This document shows, one piece after another, positions 5,869 to 6,300 of a stretch of DNA of 6,300 nucleotides. Source of the stretch: an uncultured Oxalobacteraceae bacterium (lineage in GTDB: Bacteria; Pseudomonadota; Gammaproteobacteria; Burkholderiales; Burkholderiaceae). The notes below the pieces were generated by a model. The model ran no database searches and was not told the origin of the DNA. It worked only from the letters and a program-made list of their open reading frames with translations. The translations under genes were made by a program, and so were the position numbers. The first letter of the stretch is position 1, and the number at the start of each line of letters is the position of its first letter. The stretch lies in NCBI GenBank assembly GCA_946478765.1, contig CAMLDH010000232.1, positions 1 through 6,300 of the forward strand, given 5' to 3'.

Positions 5869-6300
5869 TTACCTGCCGGACGCCAGGTTCGCCTGAACGT
5901 TGACGCTTTGTTGCACCAGCCCTGATGCGCCGGTGTTCTGGTTCATCGTTATGATGCCGGCAGCCGACTGAGCGGTGCCGGACATGGTGTTGGACATGTT
6001 GAAAGTCCCGGCATTGACATGGATTTGGCCGCCCGCGCCGCCGTTGCCGCCAGTACCGGTGCCATTGCCCGCAGAGGCGCTTGCCGTAGCGGTGTTATAG
6101 CCGGTGTTCGCCTTCGCATCGCCGGTTTGGGCATTGCCGCCATCTGCAGTTAAGGTACCGGTTGCTGCGCCGCCGGTGCCAGTAGCGCTATTGGTGCCAC
6201 GGCCATCGGCGGTTGCCGCGCCCGTTTTGGCTGAGCCGCCAGCGCCGCCATAGCCGCCCGCACCACCAGCGCCACCGTTGCCACCCACACCGCCATAACC
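5869..6300 (-). CDS. Gly-rich low-complexity exported protein, C-terminal part (5' end outside window)
   Basis: The frame is open to the window edge (last codons read Gly-Tyr-Gly-Gly-Val), so the start, signal peptide and any leader lie beyond it; 143 C-terminal residues are visible. Residues 1-22 are GGN/GGA/GGY-type repeats, 23-80 are Gly/Ala/Thr/Asn-rich with ATADG and LTADG echoes, and 81-92 are Gly-rich again. A non-repetitive C-terminus follows: QIHVNAGTFNMSNTMSGTAQ, then ITMNQNTGASGLVQQSVNVQ (117-136), ending LASGR. There is no Cys. The last segment aligns with the QNTG region of the two smaller exported proteins. Together with the downstream C39 peptidase this suggests the major fibre or adhesin subunit of the locus, but Gly-rich repeats alone are not diagnostic. 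The GTG at 6286-6288 is an internal Val codon, not a credible start. Confidence 0.75.
   Translation of the reverse strand, partial: GYGGVGGNGGAGGAGGYGGAGGSAKTGAATADGRGTNSATGTGGAATGTLTADGGNAQTGDAKANTGYNTATASASAGNGTGTGGNGGAGGQIHVNAGTFNMSNTMSGTAQSAAGIITMNQNTGASGLVQQSVNVQANLASGR

Noticed and set aside
5869..6300. PE_PGRS-like protein or collagen-like repeat
   Set aside because: The GGN/GGA repeats look superficially similar, but there is no PE domain context and no strict G-X-Y collagen periodicity, and the neighbourhood is proteobacterial.

Overview
The window looks like part of a GC-rich proteobacterial chromosome, most likely a beta-proteobacterium of the Burkholderiales/Oxalobacteraceae type. 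That is judged from codon use and from the look of the proteins; no marker gene fixes the taxon. It falls into two parts that meet near position 2000-2030.

Left part (1-1999, plus strand, visibly lower in GC). A hexanucleotide microsatellite, (CTCTGC)9, lies at the window edge and is followed by a gene for a eukaryotic-like (Hanks-type) protein kinase. All the key catalytic residues are present. The frame breaks at a run of seven T near the 3' end, and a natural-looking C-terminal continuation follows in the next frame up to 1999. The kinase frame also stays open leftwards through the microsatellite to the window edge, so the 5' end is uncertain. AT-richer composition, a eukaryote-like domain and flanking low-complexity sequence suggest acquired accessory DNA, perhaps an effector-type kinase; that role is inference.

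Right part (2022-6300, minus strand, high GC). Read in the direction of transcription (right to left) it contains: the C-terminal part of a Gly/Ala/Asn-rich low-complexity secreted or surface protein (cut by the window edge); an intergenic region with two hairpins, one with perfect 22-bp arms; a small Sec-exported protein of 143 residues; a Sec-exported C39-type cysteine peptidase only 3 bp downstream; a second Sec-exported protein of 203 residues; and a three-module response regulator/diguanylate cyclase with its own recognisable promoter.

Working model: this is an exported fibre or adhesin locus comparable in logic to the functional-amyloid fap operon, where FapD is also an exported C39 peptidase. 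Both complete small proteins carry, well after the Sec signal peptide, a segment that fits the double-glycine leader consensus cut by C39 peptidases (ELDDMRGG and KLDEYRGG). All three structural proteins share a QNTG-type C-terminal motif. The peptidase would mature its neighbours in the periplasm, and the adjacent cyclase could couple production to c-di-GMP and the biofilm state. The motifs and gene order are read directly from the sequence; the processing and regulatory links are inference.
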